DNA of 64,000 nucleotides from Microbacterium sp. (GTDB lineage Bacteria; Actinomycetota; Actinomycetes; Actinomycetales; Microbacteriaceae), in the NCBI GenBank assembly GCA_031277885.1, contig JAITLM010000193.1:1-64000 (forward strand). Reading direction: 5' to 3'. Positions 38,677 to 47,840 of this stretch are shown piece by piece. The translations under genes and the position numbers were made by a program. Under the pieces are notes generated by a model. It did no database searches. It was not told where the DNA came from and saw only the letters and a program-made list of their open reading frames with translations. The stretch's first letter is position 1. Every line of letters begins with the position of its first letter.

Positions 38677-40601
38677 TCGGCGGGCAGCCCCTCGTGGAGC
38701 GCGTCGCGGATACCACCTCGGCGAAGCGCCGCGTCATCCTCTTCGCCCTGCATTCGGAGCGGGGCGACGCTGACGATGCCACCCTGTATCAGCTCGACGC
38801 ACTGCGTCCGCTGGCAGCGCGGCTCATCGTGATCGTCGAGCCCTCGCTCACGGAGGAAGACCTCGCCGCGGTCGCGGCGAGGAGCGATGAGATCGTTCAT
38901 CACGAGGGGATCGCGACCGGCTCCGCGGCATACCGGGTGGCGCTCGACGCCGACGATGTCGCGTCGTACGACGAGGTCCTCTTCACCGGCAACGGATGGT
39001 TCGGCCCCATCGGATCGTTCGATGAAGTCCTTGCCCGCATGGCGGCCTCGGATGCGGGTGTGTGGAGGCTGATCGAGACGACCGATCGCGCACCGGAGGT
39101 CTTTCCCATGGAGGGCTTCCCCCGGGCGCTGACGCCATGGACGTGGACGGTGGTCAGAGCCGACGTCGTCAGCTCTCCGGCCTGGCGTGAGTACTGGGCG
39201 GCGAGCCGCGACGACAGCGAGGATGCGTTCGCCGAGGCACTGATCGCGCAGGGCGTATCCGGTTCCGCGGCCTTCCCCGCGACCCTCGGGCCGCGGGGAA
39301 ACCCGGGGATTCTCGCTCCCGGGGCGCTGCTCGATGCCGGCTGTCCTGTGCTGCTGCGAACGGTGTTCGCGCAGTTCCCGCCCTTGCTCGATCGATTCGC
39401 GGTGCTGGTGCGACCGATCGTGACGGAGATGGGCCGGCGCGGGTATCCGGTGGAGCTCCTCTGGCGCGCCGTCGTCCGCACGACGCCTCCGGCCGCGCTC
39501 AACGCGCTGGGCGCCATGCTCGAGATCCTGCCCGACGCCGTGCCGGCAGCCTCGCACAGGTCGGAGGACGAAGCACCTCTGCGCGTCGTCGTCCTCGCTC
39601 ATGTGCCGCACCTCGGCTTCGTGGACGAGCTCGCCGATCGACTCCGGCAGATCCCCGGTGAGTTCGATCTCATCATCACGACGACGGACGGCCGCAAGGC
39701 GGCCAAGCTGAAGAGCCGCCTGCGGACGAGTGCGCAGGCGTGGGCGCGGAACGCCGAGGTGCGTGTGACCTGGGTGCCCGGAGGGCGCGACATGGGCGCA
39801 CTGCTCATCGGGTGCCGGGACATCCTGCTGTCGGATCGCTACGACGTCATCGTTCGTGTCCACGGGCGCGAACCACGGCGGAAGACCCTCAACATCAGGG
39901 AGTACGGCCGCCGATATCAGCTGGAGAACCTGCTGAGCAGCCCCGGCTACGTGCAGCGGATCTTCGACCTCTTCCGACGTGAACCCGGCCTTGGCATGGT
40001 GTTCCCGCCCATCGTGCACATCGGCTACGGGACGATGGGGCGGGGATGGGGCGCCTATCGCGAACCAGCTGAGGACCTCGCGGGCGAACTCGGTATCGCC
40101 GTCCCGTTCGACGAGGTCTCGCCGCTCGCGCCCTACGGAGGCATGTGGATCGGTCGGCCGTCTGCCCTTCGACTCTTCGCCGAGCACAACTGGACCGTGG
40201 GCGACTACCACCGCAGCCGGCGCGTGCGCTGGGTCGAGCTCACCCGTGTCCAGGAGCGGCTGCTCGGTCTCGCTGCGGCGGAAGCCGGCTTCCATTGCCG
40301 CACCGTGATGAACCGCGAGCACGCGCAGATCTCGCACACTGCTCTTGAGTTCAAGCTCGACGAGCTGTCGACGACGATCCGCGGCTATCCGGTGGAACAG
40401 ATCCACCTCTTGCGCCGTGCCGGGTGGACCGGTTACGGAGGCGTGGTCGCCCTGACCCGGATGTACATCAACCTCAACCATCCTCGGATCGCGGCCGCCA
40501 CTCAGCCGTTGTACCGCGCGGCGCGCAATGCCGGGCTGATGGCGAAGCGGGTCCTGGCAGCCGTCCGCAACGAGCACCAGGACGACGGGAGCGACCGATG
40601 A
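38673..40601 (+). CDS. RgpF-type rhamnan synthesis protein, divergent copy
   Basis: This 642-residue protein belongs to the RgpF family, named from the streptococcal rhamnose-glucose polysaccharide cluster. Its second half shares [37 protein letters not shown] and [10 protein letters not shown] with the next gene. The N-terminal half is less conserved than in its neighbour. Where the neighbour has the family's KIHSKKT motif, this copy reads RVHGREP, and GRDQGA is GRDMGA, so activity may differ or be reduced. It starts within the rmlA stop codon and ends within the next start codon. Confidence 0.85.
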   Translation: MIGGQPLVERVADTTSAKRRVILFALHSERGDADDATLYQLDALRPLAARLIVIVEPSLTEEDLAAVAARSDEIVHHEGIATGSAAYRVALDADDVASYDEVLFTGNGWFGPIGSFDEVLARMAASDAGVWRLIETTDRAPEVFPMEGFPRALTPWTWTVVRADVVSSPAWREYWAASRDDSEDAFAEALIAQGVSGSAAFPATLGPRGNPGILAPGALLDAGCPVLLRTVFAQFPPLLDRFAVLVRPIVTEMGRRGYPVELLWRAVVRTTPPAALNALGAMLEILPDAVPAASHRSEDEAPLRVVVLAHVPHLGFVDELADRLRQIPGEFDLIITTTDGRKAAKLKSRLRTSAQAWARNAEVRVTWVPGGRDMGALLIGCRDILLSDRYDVIVRVHGREPRRKTLNIREYGRRYQLENLLSSPGYVQRIFDLFRREPGLGMVFPPIVHIGYGTMGRGWGAYREPAEDLAGELGIAVPFDEVSPLAPYGGMWIGRPSALRLFAEHNWTVGDYHRSRRVRWVELTRVQERLLGLAAAEAGFHCRTVMNREHAQISHTALEFKLDELSTTIRGYPVEQIHLLRRAGWTGYGGVVALTRMYINLNHPRIAAATQPLYRAARNAGLMAKRVLAAVRNEHQDDGSDR

Positions 40602-42535
40602 CGGCGACGAGCGAGCTGATCCCGGCATACCCCCGCGTGGCTCAGACCTTCCCGGCGGACGGCAGACGGCTGCTGATCTATGTGGTCTACGATCCCCGGG
40701 GCGATGTCGAGGACTATGTCCTGCACGCGCTGACGGCCCTGCGCCCGCACATGTCGCGGATCCTGATCGTCGTCAACGGAACCCTCACCCCGAGCGGACG
40801 GGAGCGGATCGCCGCGGTCAGCGACGAAGTCGTCGAGCGGGAGAACCGCGGATACGACATCTGGGGATACAAGCACGGCTTGGATCACATGGGCGAGGGT
40901 CTTCACGAGTACGACGAGGTCGTGATCGCGAACGACACCTGGTACGGACCGGTGCGTTCCTTCGCGGATGTCTTCGACCGCATGGACGAGCGAGCCGTGC
41001 ATTTCTGGGGAATCACCGACCATGCGCGCGTGGAGCCGCACCCGTTCACCCACACGGGCTATCTTCCGTACCACCTCCAGTCCTACTGGGTCGCCGTACG
41101 TCGGGACATGATCGTCTCCGACGAATGGGAGGAGTACTGGCGGCAGCTGCCCGAAATGGTGACCTACTCGGATGCGGTCGTCAAACACGAAGGGGTGTTC
41201 ACCGAGCACTTCACCGGACATGGATTCGTGGGCGATGTCGCGTTCCCCCTCCTGCTGGATACCCCGGAGAACTATCCGGTGCTTTACGCGCGGCAGCTGC
41301 TCGACGCAGGGTGTCCTACTCTCAAGCGTCGGGCCTTCTTCCAGTGGCCGCCGTATCTCGATCAGTCGGGCGTGGTCAGCCGCTGGACCCTCGATGCTGC
41401 GGCGGAGTACGGCTACCCTGTCGACCTGATCTACGCCGACATGGCGCGCAATGTGGCTCCGCGCGTCATGAACGCCGGCGCAGCGCTGCTCTCCGTGCTG
41501 CCGGAGGAGGAAGCCGGCTATGATCCGGCGACGCCGCTGCGCACGCTCGTGGTCGCCCACGTCTTCTATCCGGAGATGATCGAGGAGATGCTCGATCGCG
41601 CGGACTGCCTCCCTGGCGCGTACGACCTGCTGATCACAACTCCTGAGGAGGCCCGCGCCGTCGAGATCCGGCGTCGGATCGACGGCAGGAGTCTGCGTGG
41701 CGACGTCCAGGTTCGCGTCCTGGAGTCGAACAACGGCCGGGATCAGGGGGCATTCCTCGTCGGCTGCCGGGACGAGATCCTGAGCGGCGGGTACGACCTG
41801 CTGGTCAAGATCCACTCCAAGAAGACTCCGCAAGACGCCCCCGCCGTGGGTGCCCATTTCAAGGAGCAGCAGTTCGGGAACCTTCTGAGTTCGCCCGGGT
41901 ACGTCGCGAACGTCGTCGGGCTCTTCCAGCGCGAGCCCGGGCTCGGGCTGGCCTATCCGCCGACGGTGCATCTCGGCCATCCGACGATCGGTCACGGTTG
42001 GTGGGAGAACAAGCCCGCTTTCGCTGAATGGTGCCGCACGCTCGGAATCCGCGTGCCGCTCGATGAGGGATCGCCGCTGGCGCCCTTCGGATCCATGTAC
42101 TTCGCCCGCCCCGAAGCGCTCCGGACACTGGTAGAGCATCCCTGGACGTATGACGACTTCGGCGGCGCGGACGCCTATCAGGACGGGGGACTGGCTCACG
42201 TGCTGGAGCGGGTCCCGTCCTATGCGGCGGGAGAGCGCGGCTATCACACGCGGACGATCGCGACCTCCGAATATCTGTCGATGAGCTATTCCGCGCTCAG
42301 CTACAACCTCGATCAGATCTCGATGACGATGCCGGGCACCACGATGGACAAGATCCAGTTGCTTCGGCGCCTCGGCGAGTGGGACTACGGGACGGCGAGA
42401 GATCTCGGCCGCATGTTCGTCACGCTTCACGCACCGCATCTGCGAGATCGCGCGAAAGGCCTTTATTATCGCACTCAGAGCGTGCGGGGACTCCTGTGGC
42501 GGCTTCGCCACCCGTCATCCTGGCGGCGCGGCTGA
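40598..42535 (+). CDS. RgpF-type rhamnan synthesis protein
   Basis: This 645-residue protein is a full RgpF-family member. The N-terminal half has VVNGTLTPSGRERI, ENRGYDIWGYKHGL, ANDTWYGPV and HFWGITDHA. The second half has [33 protein letters not shown] and GSPLAPFGSMYFARPEAL. RgpF proteins act in assembly of rhamnose-rich polysaccharides, probably as rhamnosyltransferases. ATG 40598 overlaps the stop of the paralogue upstream. The genes follow rmlA, supporting use of dTDP-L-rhamnose. Confidence 0.9.
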   Translation: MTATSELIPAYPRVAQTFPADGRRLLIYVVYDPRGDVEDYVLHALTALRPHMSRILIVVNGTLTPSGRERIAAVSDEVVERENRGYDIWGYKHGLDHMGEGLHEYDEVVIANDTWYGPVRSFADVFDRMDERAVHFWGITDHARVEPHPFTHTGYLPYHLQSYWVAVRRDMIVSDEWEEYWRQLPEMVTYSDAVVKHEGVFTEHFTGHGFVGDVAFPLLLDTPENYPVLYARQLLDAGCPTLKRRAFFQWPPYLDQSGVVSRWTLDAAAEYGYPVDLIYADMARNVAPRVMNAGAALLSVLPEEEAGYDPATPLRTLVVAHVFYPEMIEEMLDRADCLPGAYDLLITTPEEARAVEIRRRIDGRSLRGDVQVRVLESNNGRDQGAFLVGCRDEILSGGYDLLVKIHSKKTPQDAPAVGAHFKEQQFGNLLSSPGYVANVVGLFQREPGLGLAYPPTVHLGHPTIGHGWWENKPAFAEWCRTLGIRVPLDEGSPLAPFGSMYFARPEALRTLVEHPWTYDDFGGADAYQDGGLAHVLERVPSYAAGERGYHTRTIATSEYLSMSYSALSYNLDQISMTMPGTTMDKIQLLRRLGEWDYGTARDLGRMFVTLHAPHLRDRAKGLYYRTQSVRGLLWRLRHPSSWRRG

Positions 42536-42573
42536 CAGCCGTCCGTCTCACGCATCCTCCACGATCAGATCGG

Positions 42574-42579
42574 TAAACT
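42574..42579 (+). promoter_or_regulatory. -10 element for the ABC exporter operon
   Basis: TAAACT ends 7 bases before ATG 42587, and no Shine-Dalgarno is seen. The 51-base gap from rgpF suggests a separate transcript. Confidence 0.45.
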
Positions 42580-42586
42580 GCACGCT

Positions 42587-43507
42587 ATGTCTGTGGCCCA
42601 ACCCGGATCGGCCTCGGAGCGCTACACGCGCTTGAGCGCCCTTCCCCTCCGCGAAGTCGGGGGGCTTCGTCCGTTCACCCCCCGAGGCTTCGTCGGATCG
42701 ATACGCGACATCCTCGCTCATCGAGAGATGCTGGATCTCCTTGTCAAGCGCGACCTGAAGTCTCGCTATAAGGACTCGGCGCTCGGCTTCCTATGGTCCC
42801 TCGCCCGCCCGCTGGTGCAGCTCCTGATCTACTTCGTCGTGCTGGGACAGTTCATCGGGGCGGCGAGGGGGATCCCCGATTTCGCGATCTTCATCTTCTC
42901 CGGGCTCACCGCGATGGGGCTGTTCACCGAGATCGCCGTCGGCGGCACCGGATCAATCCTCGCCAACGCCGGGCTCGTGAAGAAGGTCTACGTCCCGCGC
43001 GAGCTCTTCCCGCTCGCCTCCACGGGGTCGGCGCTCTTCAACTTCGGGGTGCAGCTCCTGGTCCTGCTGGTCGCGACGGTGGTGGCGGGCAAGCCGCCGA
43101 TCCACCCGCAGCTCGCCTACATCATCCCGTCCTTGGCGCTGATCATCGTCTACGGTCTCGCGTTCGCGTTGCTGCTGGGGGCGCTCAACGTCTATCTGCG
43201 GGACGTCCAGTACCTGGTCGAGGTCGCGACCATGCTGCTGTTCTGGGCATCGCCCGTCGTGTACGCGTGGTCTATGGTCAAGGGGCTCATCCACCACGCG
43301 TGGATCCTCGACATCTACACGAACAATCCGCTGACCCTGGCGGTGATCGGTTTCCAGAAGGCGTTCTGGGTCGCCGGTGACACTCTGCCGCAGCCGGACG
43401 ACCTGCTCCTGCGCCAGTTGGTGGCGCTGCTGATCGGCTTGGTGCTTCTGGTGCTGAGTCATCGAGTCTTCCTGCGTCTGCAGGGCAACTTCGCGCAGGA
43501 GCTGTGA
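42587..43507 (+). CDS. Polysaccharide ABC-2 exporter permease (Wzm/TagG-like)
   Basis: This 306-residue permease has the ABC-2 layout. A cytoplasmic N-terminal stretch ends in LLVKRDLKSRYKDSALGFLWSL, the signature of polysaccharide/teichoic-acid exporters. Six hydrophobic segments follow, and the loop VKKVYVPRELFPLAS is conserved. With the ATPase that follows 7 bases downstream, it forms the exporter for the lipid-linked glycan made by this locus. Confidence 0.93.
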   Translation: MSVAQPGSASERYTRLSALPLREVGGLRPFTPRGFVGSIRDILAHREMLDLLVKRDLKSRYKDSALGFLWSLARPLVQLLIYFVVLGQFIGAARGIPDFAIFIFSGLTAMGLFTEIAVGGTGSILANAGLVKKVYVPRELFPLASTGSALFNFGVQLLVLLVATVVAGKPPIHPQLAYIIPSLALIIVYGLAFALLLGALNVYLRDVQYLVEVATMLLFWASPVVYAWSMVKGLIHHAWILDIYTNNPLTLAVIGFQKAFWVAGDTLPQPDDLLLRQLVALLIGLVLLVLSHRVFLRLQGNFAQEL

Positions 43508-43514
43508 GGACGGC

Positions 43515-44723
43515 ATGGTAGAGATGATGAGCACCGCGCAGGCGACGATGGAACGACCCGTCGTGGTCGACGTCGCCGATGTCTCCAAGCGCTTCACCGT
43601 GCGCAAGGATTCCTCTCTCAAGGAGAGGATCGTGACCCTCGGCAAGGCCGGTCGTCGGCACCGCGAGGACTATTGGGCCTTGAACGACGTCTCCGTGCAG
43701 ATCCGCGCGGGCAGCACTCTGGGCTTGATCGGGCACAACGGTTCCGGCAAGAGCACGCTGCTCAAGGTGATCGGCGGAATCATCCAGCCGACCTCGGGCG
43801 AGGTTCGCCAGCGCGGCCGTGTGGCGGCGCTGCTCGAGCTCGGTGCGGGTTTCCATCCCGATCTGACAGGACGGGAGAACGTCTATCTCAACGCCTCGCT
43901 GCTCGGTCTGACGCGGGAGGAGACCGACTCGCGCTTCGCCGAGATCCTCGAGTTCTCCGGGATCGGCGACTTCATCGACACGCAGGTGAAGTTCTACTCC
44001 TCCGGCATGTATGTCAGGCTCGCGTTCGCCGTCGCCGTCCACACCGACCCCGACATCCTCCTCGTCGACGAGGTGCTGGCCGTCGGCGACGAGGCCTTCC
44101 AGAAGAAGTGCATGGACAAGATCGAGGAGTTCCAGAGGGAGGGACGCTCGATCATCTTCGTCAGCCATGCGCTCGGCCAGATCGAGGAGCTCTGCGATCG
44201 GGTGCTGCTGCTGGATCACGGGAAGGTCGTCTTTGACGGCATCCCGGAGACTGCTGTCGAGCGCTTCCGCGAGATCCTCAAGGAGGGCTCGGAACGCGAC
44301 GGACAGCACAGTCTCTCGATGCAGGCGATGAAGGTCCTCGGTGTCGAGATCTGCGACGAGTCCGGCCAGAAGGTCGAGGAGATCAGCGCCGGGACGCCGT
44401 TCAACGTGCGGATCAGAGTGCATTCGGACGTGCGGGTCGAGTCATGGGCCCTGGGCTTCAGCATCGACACCGGGTCCGGTCACATGGCGCTGGCGTCCAA
44501 TACCGATCTCGCCGGGGCTCAGCTCGAGCCGATCGAGGGGGATCGCACGGTCCAGCTCCAGGTGAGCGATGCCAGCCTCGGCTCAGGGCACTACGTCGTC
44601 AACGCCAATGTCGCGGGTTTCAGCACGCCCAGCGCGCATTCGCTCGAGGGCGGGGCGAGCTTCACCGTCGTGGGATCGGCGCAGACCATCGGACCCGTCG
44701 GGGGCGCGGTCAGCGTTCGCTGA
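43515..44723 (+). CDS. Polysaccharide ABC exporter ATPase with C-terminal substrate domain (Wzt-like)
   Basis: This 402-residue ATPase has Walker A GHNGSGKST, the signature region YSSGMYVRLAFAVA, Walker B DILLVDEVLAVGDE and the H-loop SHAL. After the nucleotide-binding domain (to about 245) a separate beta-rich domain, about 275-395, resembles Wzt-C. That domain recognises the non-reducing end of the glycan in O-antigen systems. ATG 43515 follows the permease stop by 7 bases, with GAGGA upstream. Its 3' end overlaps the convergent gene by 14 bases. Confidence 0.94.
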   Translation: MVEMMSTAQATMERPVVVDVADVSKRFTVRKDSSLKERIVTLGKAGRRHREDYWALNDVSVQIRAGSTLGLIGHNGSGKSTLLKVIGGIIQPTSGEVRQRGRVAALLELGAGFHPDLTGRENVYLNASLLGLTREETDSRFAEILEFSGIGDFIDTQVKFYSSGMYVRLAFAVAVHTDPDILLVDEVLAVGDEAFQKKCMDKIEEFQREGRSIIFVSHALGQIEELCDRVLLLDHGKVVFDGIPETAVERFREILKEGSERDGQHSLSMQAMKVLGVEICDESGQKVEEISAGTPFNVRIRVHSDVRVESWALGFSIDTGSGHMALASNTDLAGAQLEPIEGDRTVQLQVSDASLGSGHYVVNANVAGFSTPSAHSLEGGASFTVVGSAQTIGPVGGAVSVR

Positions 44724-46848
44724 GTGCGTCGTTCAGCAGCGTTCTGGCTCTTGCGTCGAAGGAGTCTCGTTCTCGAACGAGGGCGCCGATCCTCGCCATC
44801 TGCTCCCCGTCGGGGAACAGGGCGTCCGGATCGCCGCTCAGCAGCGCCACGAGATCGTCGCCGTTCCGGAACGTCGGCACGGCTCCCTCGAACTCCTGCG
44901 CGATGCCTTCGACTTCGTCGCTGATGACGCGGCCGCCGGCGGCGAGCACGTCGTACGGCCGGTTCGAGATGAACCCGTGCTTCCGCATCGCCGGCCAGTG
45001 GTCGTTGAGGACGACTCCCGCGGTCTCATAGCGGGATGGCAGGTCCTCGTTGGCGATCCCGGTCGCAATGATGTGTGACGCCGGGATGTACCCGCGCCAG
45101 TCGGGGCCGTACACCTTCAGCGGCATGCCGGCGGAGATCGGGGCGACGACCGCCGGCCGGTGCAGCCCGCGCGCTGTCCCGACGAAGACGAGAGACCCGT
45201 CCCGGGACGCGCCCGTGGGGTGGAACCGTGTCGGGTCGGTGCACTGCAGCAGCGCTTCCACGGGACGGTCGAAGCGCAGGCTCGCGTCGCGCGCCCACGG
45301 GCGGGAGGCGGCGTACACGCGGTCGAATCCAGAGAGCTCGTCCGAGGTGATCTCATCCGGGTGGCTGATGATCCACAGCATCCGCCGTCCGGTCGGCGGA
45401 GGCGCGATGGGGTGAGGGCCGCGAAGGACGACGGTCACGTCGTCGAAACGGGCCGTCGTGCGCTGAGCTGCTGGACGCGCATCGACGGCGGCGTATTGGC
45501 CGATCCGCTCGAGCGCGGCGGCGAGGGCGCGGGCGAAATGCGTGTCCCCCCAGCTCTCGCCTCTCGGTCCCGCCGGCGCGGCCGTCTTGATCGCCCAGCG
45601 CAGCCGAGGCACTGACGTGCCGTCCGGGAGGTCGAAGACGCCCGAGGTCCGAAGGATCGAGGGACCTTGGAGGGTCCACGTGCCGAAGGCGAGGGATCGT
45701 GCGAGCGCAGGGGCAGGGGAGTCGATCAGGCCGGGCAGGGGGAGGGGCCGGCGGGGCACCGGTTGCGTCATGATCGCGTCCACGCCGAGCAGAACGCGCG
45801 GCGGCGCGGCATCGCCGGCTCGTCGAGCGGACACCGGTGCATGGAACGCGGCGGATGGCACGCTCTCGCCGAGCGCGCGCGCGTCCTCGGCGGGGAAGGA
45901 GGCCAGCAGAGGGAATCCTTGCCCGCCGTGCGTGACGACACCTGCGGACGCCACCGTTCCGTCGTCCGCGAGAAGCAGCGGCTCGACGGGCCCCACCTGC
46001 GCGGCGTCGCGCAGCGCGGCAAGCCCAGGAGCCTCGATGTCGGCCCCGGGCTCCCGGCGGAGCAACACCGTTCCGCCCTCGTGCTGCACTGTGCTGTCGT
46101 CCAGGAGTTGGACACGGTCATCGGCGAGGGCCAGCAGCCGGGCCGCGACGCGGACCTCCGGGGGTGCCAGGTCGACCTCGAGCACTGCGCGCGTTCGACT
46201 CCCGCCGAAGCGCTCGAGGAACGCGAGGAGGACGGTCAGGATTCGACCGTCGCGATCGCCCGGCCCCAGTCCGATCTCCAGGAAGGTGTCGGGCACCTCC
46301 GCCGACGAATCGGACCGGCGAGGTGCCTCGGGAGCGGAGCTGCGCCTCAGCACATCGGTCGCGATCAGTCGGACCGCGCTCCGGTCGAGCCGCGAGCCCG
46401 ATCGCATCGAGAGGGACGCCCCCGCCGCCAGCATCCTCCACGCATGTCCCAGCGGTCCTCCAGGAGCACGAAGAGCGTCCGGATACCTTCCCGCATGGTC
46501 CGGCGCGCTCCACGCCACGGTCGTCTCGATCCGCTCCGGGTCGGACACGAGATAGGCATAGAGCGCGGGAACGCGGTCCGAGTCCGGCAGTTGCGCGGAG
46601 ACCAGACCCTCGAGGAACAGGGGATTCAAGACGAGCCCCGTGCGGTAGCCGCCTCGGACGTACGCTCGAACGGCCCTGCGCACGCCGATCCGACGACCCG
46701 GATGCCGGGCCCGCAGGAATTCCAGGTCGACCACGTGCGCGCGACGGATCGTCCGCGCCCACCAGAGCCGGTCAGCCGCTGCGAGCAGGCTCCCCATGAC
46801 GGGTAGGGACCGGGACCGGCGCCACAGCGCCCGAAGCATGCTCAGCAC
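44710..46848 (-). CDS. Large two-part glycosyltransferase-like protein
   Basis: This is a 712-residue protein. The C-terminal 300 residues look like a GT-B enzyme of the CgeB/Glyco_trans_1_2 type: VVLRGPHPIAPPPTGRRML, FVGTARGLHRP, VYGPDWRGYIP and NRPYDVLAAGGRVISDEV. Residues about 195-370 resemble the terminal part of actinobacterial GT2 enzymes (VEPLLLADDGTVASAGVV, then FPAEDARAL) but lack a DXD core. The N-terminal 180 residues are unrecognised. GTG 46848 is preceded by TAGACT with a 6-base spacer; ATG 46839 is an alternative. It is convergent with the ABC ATPase. Confidence 0.75.
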   Translation of the reverse strand: MLSMLRALWRRSRSLPVMGSLLAAADRLWWARTIRRAHVVDLEFLRARHPGRRIGVRRAVRAYVRGGYRTGLVLNPLFLEGLVSAQLPDSDRVPALYAYLVSDPERIETTVAWSAPDHAGRYPDALRAPGGPLGHAWRMLAAGASLSMRSGSRLDRSAVRLIATDVLRRSSAPEAPRRSDSSAEVPDTFLEIGLGPGDRDGRILTVLLAFLERFGGSRTRAVLEVDLAPPEVRVAARLLALADDRVQLLDDSTVQHEGGTVLLRREPGADIEAPGLAALRDAAQVGPVEPLLLADDGTVASAGVVTHGGQGFPLLASFPAEDARALGESVPSAAFHAPVSARRAGDAAPPRVLLGVDAIMTQPVPRRPLPLPGLIDSPAPALARSLAFGTWTLQGPSILRTSGVFDLPDGTSVPRLRWAIKTAAPAGPRGESWGDTHFARALAAALERIGQYAAVDARPAAQRTTARFDDVTVVLRGPHPIAPPPTGRRMLWIISHPDEITSDELSGFDRVYAASRPWARDASLRFDRPVEALLQCTDPTRFHPTGASRDGSLVFVGTARGLHRPAVVAPISAGMPLKVYGPDWRGYIPASHIIATGIANEDLPSRYETAGVVLNDHWPAMRKHGFISNRPYDVLAAGGRVISDEVEGIAQEFEGAVPTFRNGDDLVALLSGDPDALFPDGEQMARIGALVRERDSFDARARTLLNDALSER

Positions 46849-46854
46849 TGTGGA

Positions 46855-46860
46855 AGTCTA
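46855..46860 (-). promoter_or_regulatory. -10 element for the large glycosyltransferase
   Basis: TAGACT on the minus strand ends 6 bases before GTG 46848. It lies only 9 bases from the -10 candidate of the divergent gene. Confidence 0.45.
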
Positions 46861-46869
46861 TGCGGATGA

Positions 46870-46875
46870 TAGCCT
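46870..46875 (+). promoter_or_regulatory. -10 element for the GT2-GlfT2 operon
   Basis: TAGCCT would give a leader of about 25 bases carrying the AGGAGGG Shine-Dalgarno before GTG 46908. Confidence 0.4.
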
Positions 46876-46892
46876 CGGACGGTCGGTCGGCC

Positions 46893-46899
46893 AGGAGGG
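46893..46899 (+). promoter_or_regulatory. Shine-Dalgarno fixing the GT2 start
   Basis: AGGAGGG lies 8 bases before GTG 46908. It shows that the in-frame ATGs at 46860 and just after, which sit in the promoter region, are not used. Confidence 0.75.
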
Positions 46900-46907
46900 A
46901 AGCGCCT

Positions 46908-47840
46908 GTGAGCAACAGATCCGAGGACGAGGCCGCACCGGCCGACGCAGCGTCCGCTCGCGTCGGCATCGTTGTGCGCACCAAGGATCGGCCGGCCATG
47001 CTGGCGCGGGCGCTCGATGACATCTTGTCCCAGCGGTTCTCGGACTGGCGCGCGGTCGTGGTCAACGATGGCGGCGATGTCGCGGCCGTCGATCGCGTCA
47101 TCGAGGGCGTGCAGGACGAGGCGCGAGGGCGCATTACTGCGATACACCATCGCCACAGCGCCGGACGGTCCGCCGCCGCGAACGCCGGTGTTCGCGGCGT
47201 CGTCGCGGAGTACGTCGTGCTGCACGACGACGATGATCTCTGGGATCCCGCCTTCCTCGGCGCGACCGTCGATTGGCTCGATCGGAACACGGAGGACGGC
47301 GGAGTCGTGGCCCGCACCGAGATCGTCTACGAGCGCCAGACCGCGGACGGGTTCGAAGAGACCGGCAGAGTGCCGTTCTGGCCGGAGCTGACAGCCATCA
47401 CCTACGCGGGCCTGCTGCAGGTCAACCGCTTCGTGCCGATTGCGTATCTCTACAGGCGCGCCCTGCACGACGAGGTCGGGTATTACCGCGAAGACGTCCA
47501 CGCGGCGGAAGACTGGGAGTTCAACCTGCGCGTGGCCGCACGATATCCGATCGGCTTCCTCGGCGAGCGGGTCCTGGCGTTCTGGATGCAGCGGCCGCAC
47601 GCCATCGGGTCCCTCGGGAACAGCATGTTCGTTCTCGAGCACGAGCACGAGTACTACGACGGCCGAATCCGAGATGAGGCGCTGCGCAGCTATGTTGCGG
47701 GACATGGGAACGGCCTCCCTTTGTTCCTCGCGCGCTACGTGCAGGACGAGGTCGCGAGGCAGCTGGACGAGAGGCGGTCGCTCGGGCAGCGGATCACCGA
47801 AGCCGCACGTCGCCGGTGGCGCGCACGGCGGATGCGATGA
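46908..47840 (+). CDS. Family 2 glycosyltransferase
   Basis: This is a 310-residue GT-A enzyme. VGIVVRTKDRPAMLARALDDIL opens the fold, VVVNDGGD carries the first acidic motif, and VLHDDDDLWDP (D107-D110) the metal-binding motif. VNRFVPIAYLYRR and AAEDWEFNLRVA are in the acceptor half. The sugar is not deducible. The Shine-Dalgarno fixes the GTG start. It overlaps the GlfT2-like gene downstream (ATGA), so the two probably act on the same glycan. Confidence 0.88.
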   Translation: MSNRSEDEAAPADAASARVGIVVRTKDRPAMLARALDDILSQRFSDWRAVVVNDGGDVAAVDRVIEGVQDEARGRITAIHHRHSAGRSAAANAGVRGVVAEYVVLHDDDDLWDPAFLGATVDWLDRNTEDGGVVARTEIVYERQTADGFEETGRVPFWPELTAITYAGLLQVNRFVPIAYLYRRALHDEVGYYREDVHAAEDWEFNLRVAARYPIGFLGERVLAFWMQRPHAIGSLGNSMFVLEHEHEYYDGRIRDEALRSYVAGHGNGLPLFLARYVQDEVARQLDERRSLGQRITEAARRRWRARRMR

